From: Halichondria panicea
Lineage: Eukaryota; Porifera; Demospongiae; Suberitida; Halichondriidae
NCBI RefSeq assembly: GCF_963675165.1
Contig: NC_087390.1
Coordinates: 3,362,001 to 3,426,000, forward strand
DNA: 64,000 nt
Direction of reading: 5' to 3'
The translations under genes were made by a program, and so were the position numbers. This document shows positions 47,921 through 59,600 of the stretch, piece after piece; within the stretch, counting starts at the first letter, position 1; every line of letters starts with the position of its first letter. The notes under the pieces were generated by a model. It saw only the letters and a program-made list of their open reading frames with translations. It searched no databases and was not told the origin of the DNA.

Positions 47921-49441
47921 TTACATTCCACACTTGCAATATCCAACAGCTTTGTAAAATTGATCTACAAGTCTCTTGGCCACACTACATACAAGTTCCC
48001 AGGCCTCGCTAAAATCGGCATCCTGATCCAGGCCAAATCGACAGACTTGAGTGCCTGAGGGAAGCAGTACAGGAAGTAGGGAGACATGTCCACTGGAACC
48101 GTTAACCTGCCGAACCAACTCTGAGTTCATACGATTAAAGTTGATGCCATGTATGGTAGCAGCCTCCTCAACAGACACTCCGTATTCCACAACACCTGTC
48201 ACACGGAAATCAACACAGCGAGATTTCAATTCAATAAGCTCAAATCGAGGATCAGACAAGATCAGCTTCTTTGTAGACTCGGCACTGAGGGGGTCATTGT
48301 ATGGAATTGCTAATGGTTCTAGGTAAGAATCGAGTTGCCTCTGAATAGCAGCCGTGTCAATGCCACGGCCAATGATCACCAGCTGAACAGAGAACGTTCC
48401 ACTAAGGCTCTTGCTAACACTCGTACAAGGAACAATCTCGTAGCGTTGTCGACCACTCATGTGAAAACTATACAGGCAAGATCGATTCTCATCAAACCAG
48501 AGAGTACCCTTCATTCGAGTGATGCCTTTGGGGAATTTAGAGCCGAGGAAAACTTGAAACAATCCGAGAGAAAAAGGTTTTGAACTCTCAAACACCAACG
48601 AGCTAAATTCATCTTCTGCAATATGGTTTTTGATGTCTTTATCCTTGTTTGACTCCTTGAGACGGTCTTGTCGCACTTTGTTCATCATCCCACCGATGCC
48701 AATCGTGTAGGCAGCACTGGATGCTTCATGAGATACCACAGTCTCCACTTTAGCCACTTCGTCTACTTCCATTATGTAATTCAGGGGAACAGAGCACTTT
48801 ACACAAGCATGGATTCGGGCCCCAGGGACATGATTTCGAATGAATTCCTCAGCAAGCTCAAACTGCGAAGGAGAGATGACATCCCTTTTATTGAGTAAGA
48901 CGATATCTGCACACTGTAACTGACTATCTGCTGCTGCGGACTGCAAAATATTCGGCTCTTTAGCTTCGATTCTTGACACAAGAGCATCAGTATCCACAAC
49001 TGTCACGACGCAGTCCAATCGAATTCGATACATCTTGCCGTAATCTTGCTCGAGCGTAGCAATAGTGGCTTGAGGGTCGGTAACACCACTTGTTTCAATT
49101 AAAAGGTAATCAACTTTGCCGATGTCAACATCTTGGAGAAGATTCCACACTGCGGATTGAAACTCTGAGGATATAGAACAACATAGGCAGCCGTTGGTCA
49201 GCTCTACGACGGAATTGTGCTGTTTGTTGCCTCGTACTATCTGACCGTCTACATTGAGTGATGCAAAGTCATTCACAGCAGCCGCAACCTTTAGATTATG
49301 CTTGTTTGAGAGAACGTAGTTAAGGAGAGTTGTCTTTCCTGCACCTAGGAAGCCAGTCACTAATGTTACAGGGAGGTTTTTCTTCTTTGGGGCCCAAGCA
49401 GCAGCCTCTCTGTGGGCGTACAAGTTACAGATGTTGTCCAT
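47921..49441 (-). CDS. CobW/COG0523-family GTPase, putative metallochaperone
   Basis: This is a single-exon 506-residue protein. Walker A is GFLGAGKT (30-37), the family metal motif GCLCC is at 84-88, ETSG at 116-119 (Walker B/switch II region) and NKRD at 184-187 (guanine recognition). A CobW C-terminal domain follows at about 290-420, and the chain ends CKCGM. COG0523 GTPases deliver zinc or other metals to client enzymes; the animal member ZNG1 (CBWD) serves METAP1. This protein is about 100 residues longer than ZNG1 and carries VNDFASLNVDG, where many members have VNDFGE, so it may be a separate branch. The start ATG lies 23 residues before the conserved beta strand. It is divergent from sorcin and shares its upstream region. 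The family call is firm; the substrate is unknown. Confidence 0.93.
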   Translation of the reverse strand: MDNICNLYAHREAAAWAPKKKNLPVTLVTGFLGAGKTTLLNYVLSNKHNLKVAAAVNDFASLNVDGQIVRGNKQHNSVVELTNGCLCCSISSEFQSAVWNLLQDVDIGKVDYLLIETSGVTDPQATIATLEQDYGKMYRIRLDCVVTVVDTDALVSRIEAKEPNILQSAAADSQLQCADIVLLNKRDVISPSQFELAEEFIRNHVPGARIHACVKCSVPLNYIMEVDEVAKVETVVSHEASSAAYTIGIGGMMNKVRQDRLKESNKDKDIKNHIAEDEFSSLVFESSKPFSLGLFQVFLGSKFPKGITRMKGTLWFDENRSCLYSFHMSGRQRYEIVPCTSVSKSLSGTFSVQLVIIGRGIDTAAIQRQLDSYLEPLAIPYNDPLSAESTKKLILSDPRFELIELKSRCVDFRVTGVVEYGVSVEEAATIHGINFNRMNSELVRQVNGSSGHVSLLPVLLPSGTQVCRFGLDQDADFSEAWELVCSVAKRLVDQFYKAVGYCKCGM

Positions 49442-50138
49442 TTATGGTAGATAATCTACAGAATGATAAGGATGTTGAAAGTGAAGAGTTATATAGAATA
49501 TTATCACAAACAAAAAGAGATCGTAGTAAGTATAGTACCGTATAAGCTCTTTTTAAGGCGTCACATTAACGCTGGTAAAGGTATATAGCCGTTATTAGGA
49601 GGTTGGAAAAGCTGTTTTTTTACCTCCAATTAGAAGTTGGCCCTCTAAAGACACGCAATCAAAAAGAGCTTATACAGTAGCCTCCAAATACTATTCATAT
49701 TAAGAAGAGAGCGTAATACACGTTTCGATCACTTCTATTATGTCTGTGGCAAACTTTAGTTATTTAAAAGTAAAAAAGTTGGTGATTTAACTCCACCTAA
49801 AAAGTAGATTATTATGTAGATGCCAATAAAGATCGATCTAGTTACAAGCAGAAAATGGCCTGTAAACATGCTGTAAAACACACTGAACAGAGGTCAAACA
49901 CACCTGAAAAAATTTTCTTTTGCTGCTTAGCTAGCTTGTCGAATCCTCTGCAGATAATGATCGTTTGTCTTGTAAGCTAATAATTTTATTCTCATGGGAC
50001 TGACTGACAGACCGGAAGCATAGTCGGAAGTAACTGATCTGCAACCCTAGCCCTGTCGATGTGTCAGAAAACAGAATAAGAACAGCAAGAAGGTAGTTAA
50101 TTCAATAAGATTACAAGACTGAACAAGAGATCAGAGCC
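49442..50138. promoter_or_regulatory. Shared upstream region, CobW and sorcin genes
   Basis: These 697 bp separate divergent start codons. A MITE-like element (49536-49680) occupies the CobW side. No TATA box or other firm motif is seen. Confidence 0.5.
49536..49680. mobile_element. MITE, TACCGTATAAGCTCTTTTT termini
   Basis: TACCGTATAAGCTCTTTTT (left) and AAAAAGAGCTTATACAGTA (right) bound 145 bp. Inner words AGGAGGTTGG and CCTCCAATTAGAAGTTGGCC give further partial pairing. It sits about 95 bp upstream of the CobW ATG. Confidence 0.75.
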
Positions 50139-53100
50139 ATGGCATACCCACCACCAGGTCAACCGACTCAAGACCCATTGTGGCCATTTTTTTCCCACGT
50201 TGCTGGAGCTGTAAGTTGAAGTACATGTATGTAGTAGCTCAGTTTACATGTAGACATGCACATCTATCTGCAAGGGCTAACTAGGGGTGTATTACCACTG
50301 CATCACATCACACAGTGTTGACTCTTAAATGTGACCACATTTGTACTTAGAAGTCCTGACTTTAATATAATAATTATGGAGAGCGATGTTGTATAGTTTT
50401 GAAACCTTTTAAACGAAGGTAGCAAGTCCTAGCTAGCTGACCGACCAGACCTTATATGGTTTTTATGCCTCAAAGCGTAAGGAATACAGTAAAGCTGACT
50501 GTGTGCGTGTGTGTGTGTATTCCACTGTAACTGCTCAACGATTGCAATGTGACGAAAGCTAACAGCTTCTATAGGCTTCTAGCCACGTTCTCTTGGATTT
50601 GGATTCGTGGGTTTGCAAACTAAAGCTTTTTTCTCGAGTTATGGCTAGTTTTACTTAATACAGTGAGGCTGTTGTAATCTCTTTAGAATCGTTCGTAGCA
50701 TCATCTGTTTGCACACAAGTCTATTAACGTATGAGATAGCCTTGCACTATAAAGCGTTAGCTATTACTACAAGAGCGAGAAAACTGCAAAGCTGTACACT
50801 CCATGCAGCCATTGTAACTTCCACCTCTTCTGGAGATCCTCCCCTTTTTGATGGAATTTTATTCATTGACAGGAAATGCACTCATTCATCTCTGTGCTTC
50901 TATCCTGCAAGATCATCTGAAGCACTCGGGTACGGGTGCTTGTGGAATTTTTAATATTTAGATACTAAGACAAAAGATTGGCAACGTGGTACCATCCGTG
51001 TATCCCCGCGGTTTTAATCGAGCTAATATAGAAAGCTAAACATGAATAATTGTTTTGCTATCTGTAAAATGTTTATGAATAGTTCTGCTACTGAACATTC
51101 GCTTTCACCTCATGTTTGAGGCCATGTGGCTATACCCCATGTAGCCTTACTTGTACATGTACATGTAACCTTACTTACGTATTACTACTTACTGGATGGG
51201 GTAAAGAAAGAATATGTTAGCTATACAATTATGTATATATGGCCTTACTTACATGTAGTTACACAGGCTTAGGTATTATAATTATGTACACAAACATCTC
51301 TTAAGTGTGAAAAAGTGCTCTGTCCACCTTTAGACAATCAAGAGTATATTTCCAAGTGGTACTCATCACCAGGGAGCATAACTGATTGTTGCGGGGAATG
51401 TATGCATTGGACACAACAATTTAAAGCAAAACACTGATGGTCCCAGAGCCACTCACGTTGAAACATTACTTGAAAACCGTTCTGTTTTGCCAATCCCTCT
51501 CTTTTTATCTATAATCATACTAGCTCTTTACCAGGCCTATAAATCAACCTGGCATTAAAAATAGAGAAAAATCTGCCTGGTGACGAGGCTGTAGAGCTAA
51601 GGTCGGCTTCTTACGCCTTTCATTCACTTTTATCTATTGTTTAACAGGATGGGCAGATTGATGCTGATGAGCTCCAGCGCTGTTTAACACAGTCTGGAAT
51701 ATCGGGCAGTTACCAGCCATTCAGCAAAGAGACCTGTGTGATTATGATCAACATGCTCGATCGTGATTTTTCTGGACAAATGGGATTCACAGAGTTTAAG
51801 GAGCTCTGGGGTGTCCTGAATCAGTGGAAGGTGACTGTTGGCATAAATATAATTATACTTTTATCTTAAGACAGCTGTCTATGATCAGAAGCTATAACAT
51901 TTGATTAGTATCTTACTGTACTGTTGAGACGTAATTATTGTGCCTTGGGTGCGCTGCAACATTTTTGAGGGGCTTAATTTTCGCAGATTTCGTGGGTTAG
52001 CAATCTTACACGGAAATTAAGTCCACGAAAATTGTTTTTTAATTATCTGTTGTAACGTGCAAAGATTTAAAGGCGTGGCTTCCGGTAAGCAACCATTCCG
52101 CGAACGAAATGCTTTTAGAGGCCAATCCACGAGCCTCGAAAATTTCGCACTATACGGTATATGGCAGTGTGTCTGTGTGTACAGCTGCTCAAGGATCAAT
52201 GACATGCAAGTAAGTGTTTCTATAGGCTTCTAGTCACTTCTTCAATTTGTGGGTTTGCAAAATAATACTTTGTTCTCGAGTTATAGCTAGGTTTGCTACA
52301 ATGCGTAGCAAACTTGCCCATGGAGTGTTGCTACTCTATTAGTAATTAGCTCTGCACTAGAACGCTAGTTATTGGTAGCTACAAGAGTGAGAAGAGAGCT
52401 GCAAGGCTCTGCTGATGCAGTATATAGCCATTAATTTTAGACTTTACACTTTTGGCATCCTTTTTAGCAACAATCATCGTCGATTATTTCCCATGCACTC
52501 TTTGAGTTTCCCTGGTCCCCACGCACAGTTCACTTCAAAAGGAGGTAGGAATACCCTGCATGCAGCAAATATAGATACATGTACATCGATATCATGTGTG
52601 TATTTAGTACATAGCTTGTGAATAAAAGCAAAACAAAATCGGTAGAAATTCGCAATCTAGCAAGGATCGTGATGTTATTACAAGTACCGGCATACATGTA
52701 CTTGTAGGTCTTGCGATCTTATTTGTGAAGCCATTACCACTCGCTAAGTTCGCATATAATTATGTGTGGTGCTTGTGTAGTAATAATACGAAGCACACTC
52801 CACCCAAATCAATGTACATGTATTTCCTAGAACTGTGATTCACTGTCCACAGTTCGCTTTACTAAACAGCCCCACACATCCTCTAGGAGGAAGTTGATTC
52901 ATAGTGGTTTCCTAGACCAAAGAAATCATATAGTGATGAATAATAACAGGCCCGAGGCGCGTAGGCGGCATGCTATTACAACATCCCTTACATGCTATTC
53001 AGCCAAAGGTTTAGCACTAAAATGTGAGCATTTGTCCTCTTTTTTTTCAGACGACATTCATGACCTTTGATCGTGATCGTTCTGGCACAGTGGAGCCTCA

Positions 53101-53451
53101 CGAGCTGCAGCAAGCCCTTACAACATTTGGCTACAGACTTTCTCCACAAGCATTGGCGGGCGTCGTACGTCGCTTCTCCACTAACTCTAAAATTGGGTTC
53201 GACCAGTTTGTGGGCCTCTGTGTCAAGCTGAGATTGGCTACTAGTAAGTGTGGGTGTGTACGTGTACAGTCAGTTACATTTCAAAATGGGGTATTACGTC
53301 ACTGATTAACCACACATCGCTCATTCCATACTAATGTGTAATGAACACTATTTTGTCCTCTTCAGCTCAGTTTCAGGCTCGTGACACACAGAGGAATGGT
53401 ACTGCCACTTTCGCGTACGATGACTTCATCCAGGTGGTGATGAGTGCCTAG
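50139..53451 (+). CDS. SRI: Sorcin (penta-EF-hand calcium sensor)
   Basis: Four exons: 50139-50210, 51648-51830, 53051-53243, 53366-53451, all GT-AG and in phase, giving 177 aa. The EF1 region reads [21 protein letters not shown]2 ([12 protein letters not shown]) and EF3 ([12 protein letters not shown]) are canonical calcium loops, EF4 ([11 protein letters not shown]) is degenerate, and EF5 ends [12 protein letters not shown], the PEF dimer segment. These words and the exon break after VAGA match vertebrate sorcin closely; grancalcin is the next alternative. The Gly/Pro-rich N-terminal tail is only about 10 residues, shorter than in vertebrates. Sorcin moves to membranes on calcium binding and regulates calcium channels and pumps. 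The three introns are 1437, 1220 and 122 bp. Confidence 0.93.
50211..51647 (+). other. Intron 1 of the sorcin gene
   Basis: The 1.4-kb intron has no recognisable gene. It contains a TACATGTACATGTA run at about 51160 and otherwise unique AT-rich DNA. Confidence 0.65.
51950..52159. mobile_element. MITE, diverged copy of the 24362 element
   Basis: The right end AAAATTTCGCACTATACGGTA-like is intact; the left end (GCGCTGCAACATTTTTGAGG) has decayed. The interior matches 24362-24576 in reverse orientation (GGCGTGGCTTCCGGTAAGC, ACGAAATGCTTTTAGAGGCC). It lies in intron 2 of the sorcin gene. Confidence 0.7.
52641..52760. repeat. Element related to 12361 repeat
   Basis: 52711-52754 is the reverse-oriented relative of 12361-12415. 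The two flanks (TTCGCAATCTAGCAAGG and CTCGCTAAGTTCGCA) look like a degenerate inverted pair. It lies in intron 2 of the sorcin gene. Confidence 0.45.
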
Positions 53452-54195
53452 CCCAAGTTCTTACTTTTTATTGAGAACCTTGTAGTATACGTACTTTTAG
53501 TATAGTAGTAGCATGAAGCAATTGTTTTCTGACCCATGCATTACACGTAGACACTATTTTGTGATTGCCTTTCCCTATACATCGTTATAATTATGGCCCG
53601 GATAGTTAGTGTAGTGAATTATAATTATGTATACATTGTCATGGTTCAGTTGTCTGGATGTGTTCTTATTAAGTAAAGTATGCTTCGGTGTGCGCATGCA
53701 TGCGCAGTGAGGTATACGGAAGTGTGTTTTGTGTCTGTCTGTGTATGGAGACTACTACAGCTGCACTCAAGATCAAACGAAGTGTAAGTAAGAGTTTTTA
53801 TAGACCTATCATTGACAATGAAGTCCCTATAAACAAACAACACACATGCTTGCTTGTCATGAACACGTTTGACGACAAGCAACATATGAACCGGCACTAT
53901 ACAGACGCTTTCTATAGATTTACTTACATGCAACAGGCATGCAAACAATAATTATTTTTGTATATTCAATCACATAGGGGAAATCCTACCAACGTCAGAA
54001 AGTCGGTTTTGAGAGACTCGTGGATTCATTGCCCCCTAAGGAATATTGTTGTAAACTACGCACACCATAAAAAGCAATGGAACAGGGATAATTGTACCTT
54101 AGCAACTCTCAGCCGCCTATAACACAAGAATGACAGTGGAAATCAGCTGTGCAGTAGGCCCTAATAACTAGTCTTAAATCTTGAAAATGTGCCTA

Positions 54196-55599
54196 GACCG
54201 GTGTCATAAAATTTTAGGCCCCCCTATGAGATTGGGCCCCCCGGGCCTAGAATTTTAACATTTTAGGCCCCCTCTTAAAATTTTAGGCCCCCCCATTAAC
54301 AGCACAATAGCGGTAACATTATGTGACAGTGCATTCTCAAAATACACCAATACAGTCTTCTATGGTCTTCACAGTCTATGCATGCAGTGCCAGTTACTGA
54401 ATGCAGCTCTCCTCACACACACACATTTCATGCATGTACAGTAGTACCACTGGTCTCACAGCCATCACACTGCACCACGTCATTCTATGACCTCATGCAG
54501 CACGAAGCACATAGGTGCCAACTGTCCCGAATTGGTCAGGAGACTGTCCAAGATTACCCTTGTCCCGAAAGGAAACTGTTATTCACCTCAGATATCCCGG
54601 ATTTTTGAAGGTTGCTGCTTCTGAGCTGGGTTACTAAGCTCCAAAAGGCTTATCAAGCCTGAAACTACTGCATGCTAGAATCTTCAAACAATGAACAAAA
54701 ACAGCTTTACACAAGAAACTTAGTTTATATAGCAAGGGCATATGAGAGAAGTGCCCTTGTACTATGATACAGCTAATAAGTGGGCAGGGCTCACTTGCTT
54801 GCACTCTTATTACATGTACATGTACTGTGATTCCACCATAGATACAACAGTTTCTCTCTTGACTTCTATATCTATGATTCCACATTACTTGTCGAGAGCT
54901 GAGCCAGTGATGCTATTGGAGCATCCCCACAACAATTTACATCTTCTATGTAGGAAAACATGGAGGAAGATATGAATTGTTGTCTTTGCACTGAAAATTG
55001 TGTGCTTTATTCTTTATAATTATTGTGAATTCACAAAATTTTGCCTCCTTTGGCGGCCAGCCGCTTGGGGATAACGCCGCCATGTTTTGTCCTGAAATTT
55101 GGCTGAGAAAGTAAGCACAATGTTGCAAATATGGCGATAGCTATGACCAACATCGATTGTCTTACAGGCAGATCCAACATTGCAGAGCTGCATCAAAGCA
55201 TTTAACTCTTATAGGTATAAGCATGAGTAACCTGAAAGGTAAATCTTCCTTCACTTTGAATTCCATAGAATAATAATGCAAACAATTTTGCTACTTTGAT
55301 ACAGAGTCTTTGCATGCATGCAGTCTTTGATGCTTTGTAACTAATAGAGCTAACCTTACCATAATTCTTTGACTTTGTTCTATCATAGATAAAGATTTCT
55401 GTTCGTTTATCTATGGTTCTATCGTGCAGAAAAGAGGGGGGCCTAATCTCACAGTGGGAGGCCTAGAATTTTAACAGATTGGACCCCCTGGGGGGCCTAA
55501 ACTGTTAATATTCTAGGCCCGGGGGGCCCAAAATTTTAAAATTCTAGGCCCGGGGGGGCCTAAAACATGGGGGGGCCCAAAATTTTATGACACCGGATT
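54196..55599. mobile_element. 1.4-kb element with C/G-run inverted termini
   Basis: The left end CCGGTGTCATAAAATTTTAG and the right end AAAATTTTATGACACCGG are inverted and continue as arrays of TAGGCCCCC / GGGGGCCTA words for 100-160 bp on each side. Inner hairpins such as CTAGGCCCGGGGGGCC occur in the right arm. The interior of about 1.1 kb contains a fragment with CAACTGTCCCGAATTGGTC and TCCCGAAAGG. No transposase frame is seen. Confidence 0.75.
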
Positions 55600-55679
55600 A
55601 TTCTCATGATTATTATTCCCAACCGATTGACTTGTTGCCTTTTGACCTCTCAGATCAAAGGGGAGGATTGCTGTGCCAC

Positions 55680-55836
55680 AACCGTATAGCGGCGGGTAAT
55701 TTTTGTATGAAGTACCCATTTATTTTAAATCAAGACATTGAATCTATTGCGGTAGAATAATTTCGTAGTTTTAATTTTCGTATGCTCTTTAACGAAAATT
55801 AATGTCCACCATACGAAAATAACCAGCTATACGGTA
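55680..55836. mobile_element. MITE, ACCGTATAGCGGCGGGTAAT termini
   Basis: Left ACCGTATAGCGGCGGGTAAT and right AATAACCAGCTATACGGTA bound 156 bp, with inner TTTTCGTATG..CATACGAAAA pairing. It is related to the element at 1191-1408. Confidence 0.7.
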
Positions 55837-56650
55837 TTGAGGGCCAATATAATATGGCATATTACACTGCATGCATGGGGCAAAATGACCTTAGGCTAGC
55901 TTTTGAGACTGATCCCACCCTCCAGCCAAAACAAAAATCTTTGGTTTTATAGGGACACACACTCTAAGGTAGATGTGGTTTCAGGAGTGGTATAACGTAT
56001 GAAGAGTGTATTCATGCATTCCTGTTGTCTTGCAAGGAAACAAAGTAGTGACCTCCTTGTGGCACTCCCAGCGTGTAATAACTATAGACAAAATTAAGAA
56101 GTTGACATAAACGCAGCATACAACTGACACGAGAGTTAGACATAATTATGCACTTGTTTAACTAATGCCCCTCCCCCTTACCGGGGATAGACCAATCACA
56201 TGATCTAATCCCCCACCTTTGATCAATGCCAATTTTCTTTAGACACCTACCGGCCGGATTATTAGCGCTTACTCGACTATAAGCGTATTTTTATTTTAAG
56301 CGCATGTTCAACTGCAGGCTTTTTATACTCGAATTGAAGCGCTTTTCCAATTATGCGAAGGTTATTAGTGAAATTTTCCTGGCAGTTTGCACAAGTGCCA
56401 AAACAAGTGGCCAACCCTAGTTAGTACCGACTATATAGGGAGCAAAATTTACGCAAATCCAGATGAGCTATGATCCCGAACCCCCTCTGGATGAGTTACT
56501 ATACTGTCTTCACTGACAAAGAAATCAACAATTGCATGCATGGGGGAAATGTACAAAAATATTGACAAAACAAATCGCTTAATTATATAAGTAGCTAATA
56601 TAATTTTAAAGCTAATTAGTATAGTCAGGCAGCAGGAGCAAACGATTAAC

Positions 56651-59600
56651 TTATTTGTGATCTTTACCAAATGGGCGATACTCCATACTATTTTCGTCCG
56701 AGTCCGAATCCTCCTCTCTATTGGTGAGCTCAAAATCGTACATGTTGTTCTCACCACTCAACCCAATTGGATCAAGAATACCAACAGTGCGTCTCTTCTT
56801 TATTTTTCTAACGAGGTTCACGATGATGTATGTGATTATGTAAAATAGAGGAATATTCATGACTATAACCAAGAGTGTACTTGTGAAGGGAATTGTGCTG
56901 TCATCACTCGTACCAGTAGTGGGATTAATGTAATCATAGTTGAACCACGAGATCTTGTTAACCACTATCAGGTTAAAGAAAAGCAGACCATCAAGAATAT
57001 TGTGCCAATGCTCACGATAAGGCTGCGCAATGGCATGAAAAAGGAGGAAGGTTGTCAAAAAGACATCTAACATCATATAACGCTGGGTCAGCCTAGGAAA
57101 AATAATTGTTAAAATTATCAGAACTCTGTAAAGAAAATACATGCCAGCAAAAACCCTGCAATGGTCCTTAAAGCAGCTCTGAAAAGAATCCAAGAAAGGC
57201 TTCAGTTTTGCATATGGTACATGAAAGAACACTTTAGCAACCGGATTTGTGTCACTACATCGAAGGATATTCAACACTTTAAAACAGAGCGGATAAATTA
57301 GGAGTAACAATGTAGGAACAGTCATGATAACCATGCACAGAACTGCAACGACTGCATATTTGATATGACCTCCAGAGAATGGTTTTAAATTCCCTTGACG
57401 AAACACAGCGTAACCGTGAAACATGTTTCCTTTACCCATTACATTGCCGATTTCAAGAATCTGACAGCTCACACTGATACATTGAGAGAACACAATCACG
57501 AGTACAGAGGACAAACCGTGGATAATATACGACCTGAACGTTGAGTGGCGAAAGCACTGATACTTCTGTAGGATGTTGCAGTACTTGGTTAGAGCAACTG
57601 TGAGACACACCAGAATGATTACATACACAACAGTCACAAACTTGAAAACTAACAAATCCATGGTTGTAGCTCCTGCCCACAGGCAAAATGAAAGCTTATT
57701 ATGACTAAAGAAATCAAAGTTGAACATATTGTAGATCATTCTTGATATTGTGTACAAGTAGAACACTGGGTCTGGGAATATGACAAATGATTTGCCAGTG
57801 ACAGGAAATGAATGGATTACTTGTGCAAACCATATGAAACCATTGATGGCACCGGACGTAAAACTCACATTGAAGAGAGTTGCTAGAACAAACAGAATCG
57901 TCAGCGGTAAAAGTTCAGAAATTATGTACAAAAACCACCCATAGTCACATGATTCATTGCTACCACAGTGATAACTTGTTCCATGATAAAGAACAGAGAA
58001 ATTCGAAGTACACTCCCCACATAACCTGCCTGTTCGATAGTTACCACATACGACCTGGCTCAAATGTTCCTTGGAGCTAGGTAGCAAAAGTGTCTGATTA
58101 AACGTGTTGGAACAATAACCACTTGGACAATAACCGTATTCAAATGTTTCATTATGAAATCCAAACCAGTATCCTTTTTGTAAAAGAGCACGGAAACTAG
58201 ACCTTTTGCACTCCTTAATTGGTTCAAAGGCTGCTCTAGCAACATAAGAGCTGCACACACATTTATCATTGGCTTTACCATCAATATCAGTATCAACATC
58301 GTCAAAAACATACCCTGGGGGACACTCCAGCAGTTTGACATTCATGTCCAGCATAATCTCACGATAGCCTAGCTTCTGCAGCCTTAGCACACCTTTACTT
58401 CCAGGTTCTCCATGTAGTCGCATTTTTCTGTTTGATATGTACGTGTAAGGTTGGTTGATTCGAATATTTGATTTGTTTCGATTTTCAATTGTGGCATAGT
58501 ACACAGCATTTATTTTTTGGCCGAAATCATTTTGAACAGATATTGGTAGTTCAATTTCTCGTCCAGGATAAAATTTAAAGAACTTCTGATCAATATGACG
58601 TGATTCTCCTAATAAAAATTTTCCTCCAGAAGTAGACACTTGACATTTGATATCAGGACCCTTGAAAATAAATTCTCCAACACACTTGAAGGTGTTCCTT
58701 TGATCACGATGATTTATACAAGTACTGTCACAGTTTAACGAAATGGAAATGCAAGCATGAATACAAGTAAAAAGAGAGGGGGAAAAAATTGCATGTCCAG
58801 ATGCATAGCATTCGGAATGGTTTCTAACAAGATAGCCAGCAAAGTTATCGGTAAACGTAAATGTTACATTCTTTTCACGTTCAGAATCTATGTTGCCATG
58901 GTACTGAATAAAACAGCTTCTGGAGGACACAAAGTTATGCTTGTCAATATTGTAAGCATACAAGGCACCACCCCTTCTTGTAGCGTTGTTTTTGGTGAAG
59001 TGAAATGTATTGTGCTCCATCACAATCAAAGCTGAAAATCCCACAAACGAAATCGCTCCACCTTGGAATCCACTGTTACCAGTAAAATCGCATACACTTT
59101 GTGGTCTTGTAACAATTGTACTGGAAGAGAGGTATATTGCTGTTCCTGAATTATCCCTAAACACGATTGAACCACTAAACGTCACATTGAACTTAGTAAG
59201 CATCATTGCACCTCTACCATTAACGTACTCGGTGTAGCCGTTCCCTGGGAAAAATTCAACTGGACCAGCAGAGTTTGATCTGAATTCACAATTATGAAAT
59301 GTTGGAATGGGTAAAAATCCACTTGACAAAACTTCCCATACATGTGGAGCAATATCAATAGCTGAACCAAATCGTGCTTTGTTACTGATCCACTTACAAT
59401 CCTGAAAGTGAATATTGTTTTGCAAATCAGAATGTGATCTTCGACTAGAATACACTCTCACACCGCCACCATAGGTAGCCTGATTACTCACAAACATACA
59501 GTTGTCGAAGTTCACAGTATTGTTAAGTACCTCAGCAATATTGAAGCCTAAATCGATGCCACCACCACCATAATCAGGACACACATTTTCTTCCACAGTC

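Larger units (their letters stand above)
53452..56650. other. Gene-free repeat-rich interval
   Basis: This 3.2-kb gap lies between sorcin and the first beta-helix gene, with both 3' ends pointing into it. It contains a 1.4-kb inverted-repeat element and a short MITE. Open frames here are short and lack protein character. Confidence 0.7.

Noticed and set aside
54378..54608. Frame with HRCQLSRIGQETVQDYPCPE as a gene fragment
   Set aside because: It lies inside a 1.4-kb inverted-repeat element, is short, and no domain is recognised.
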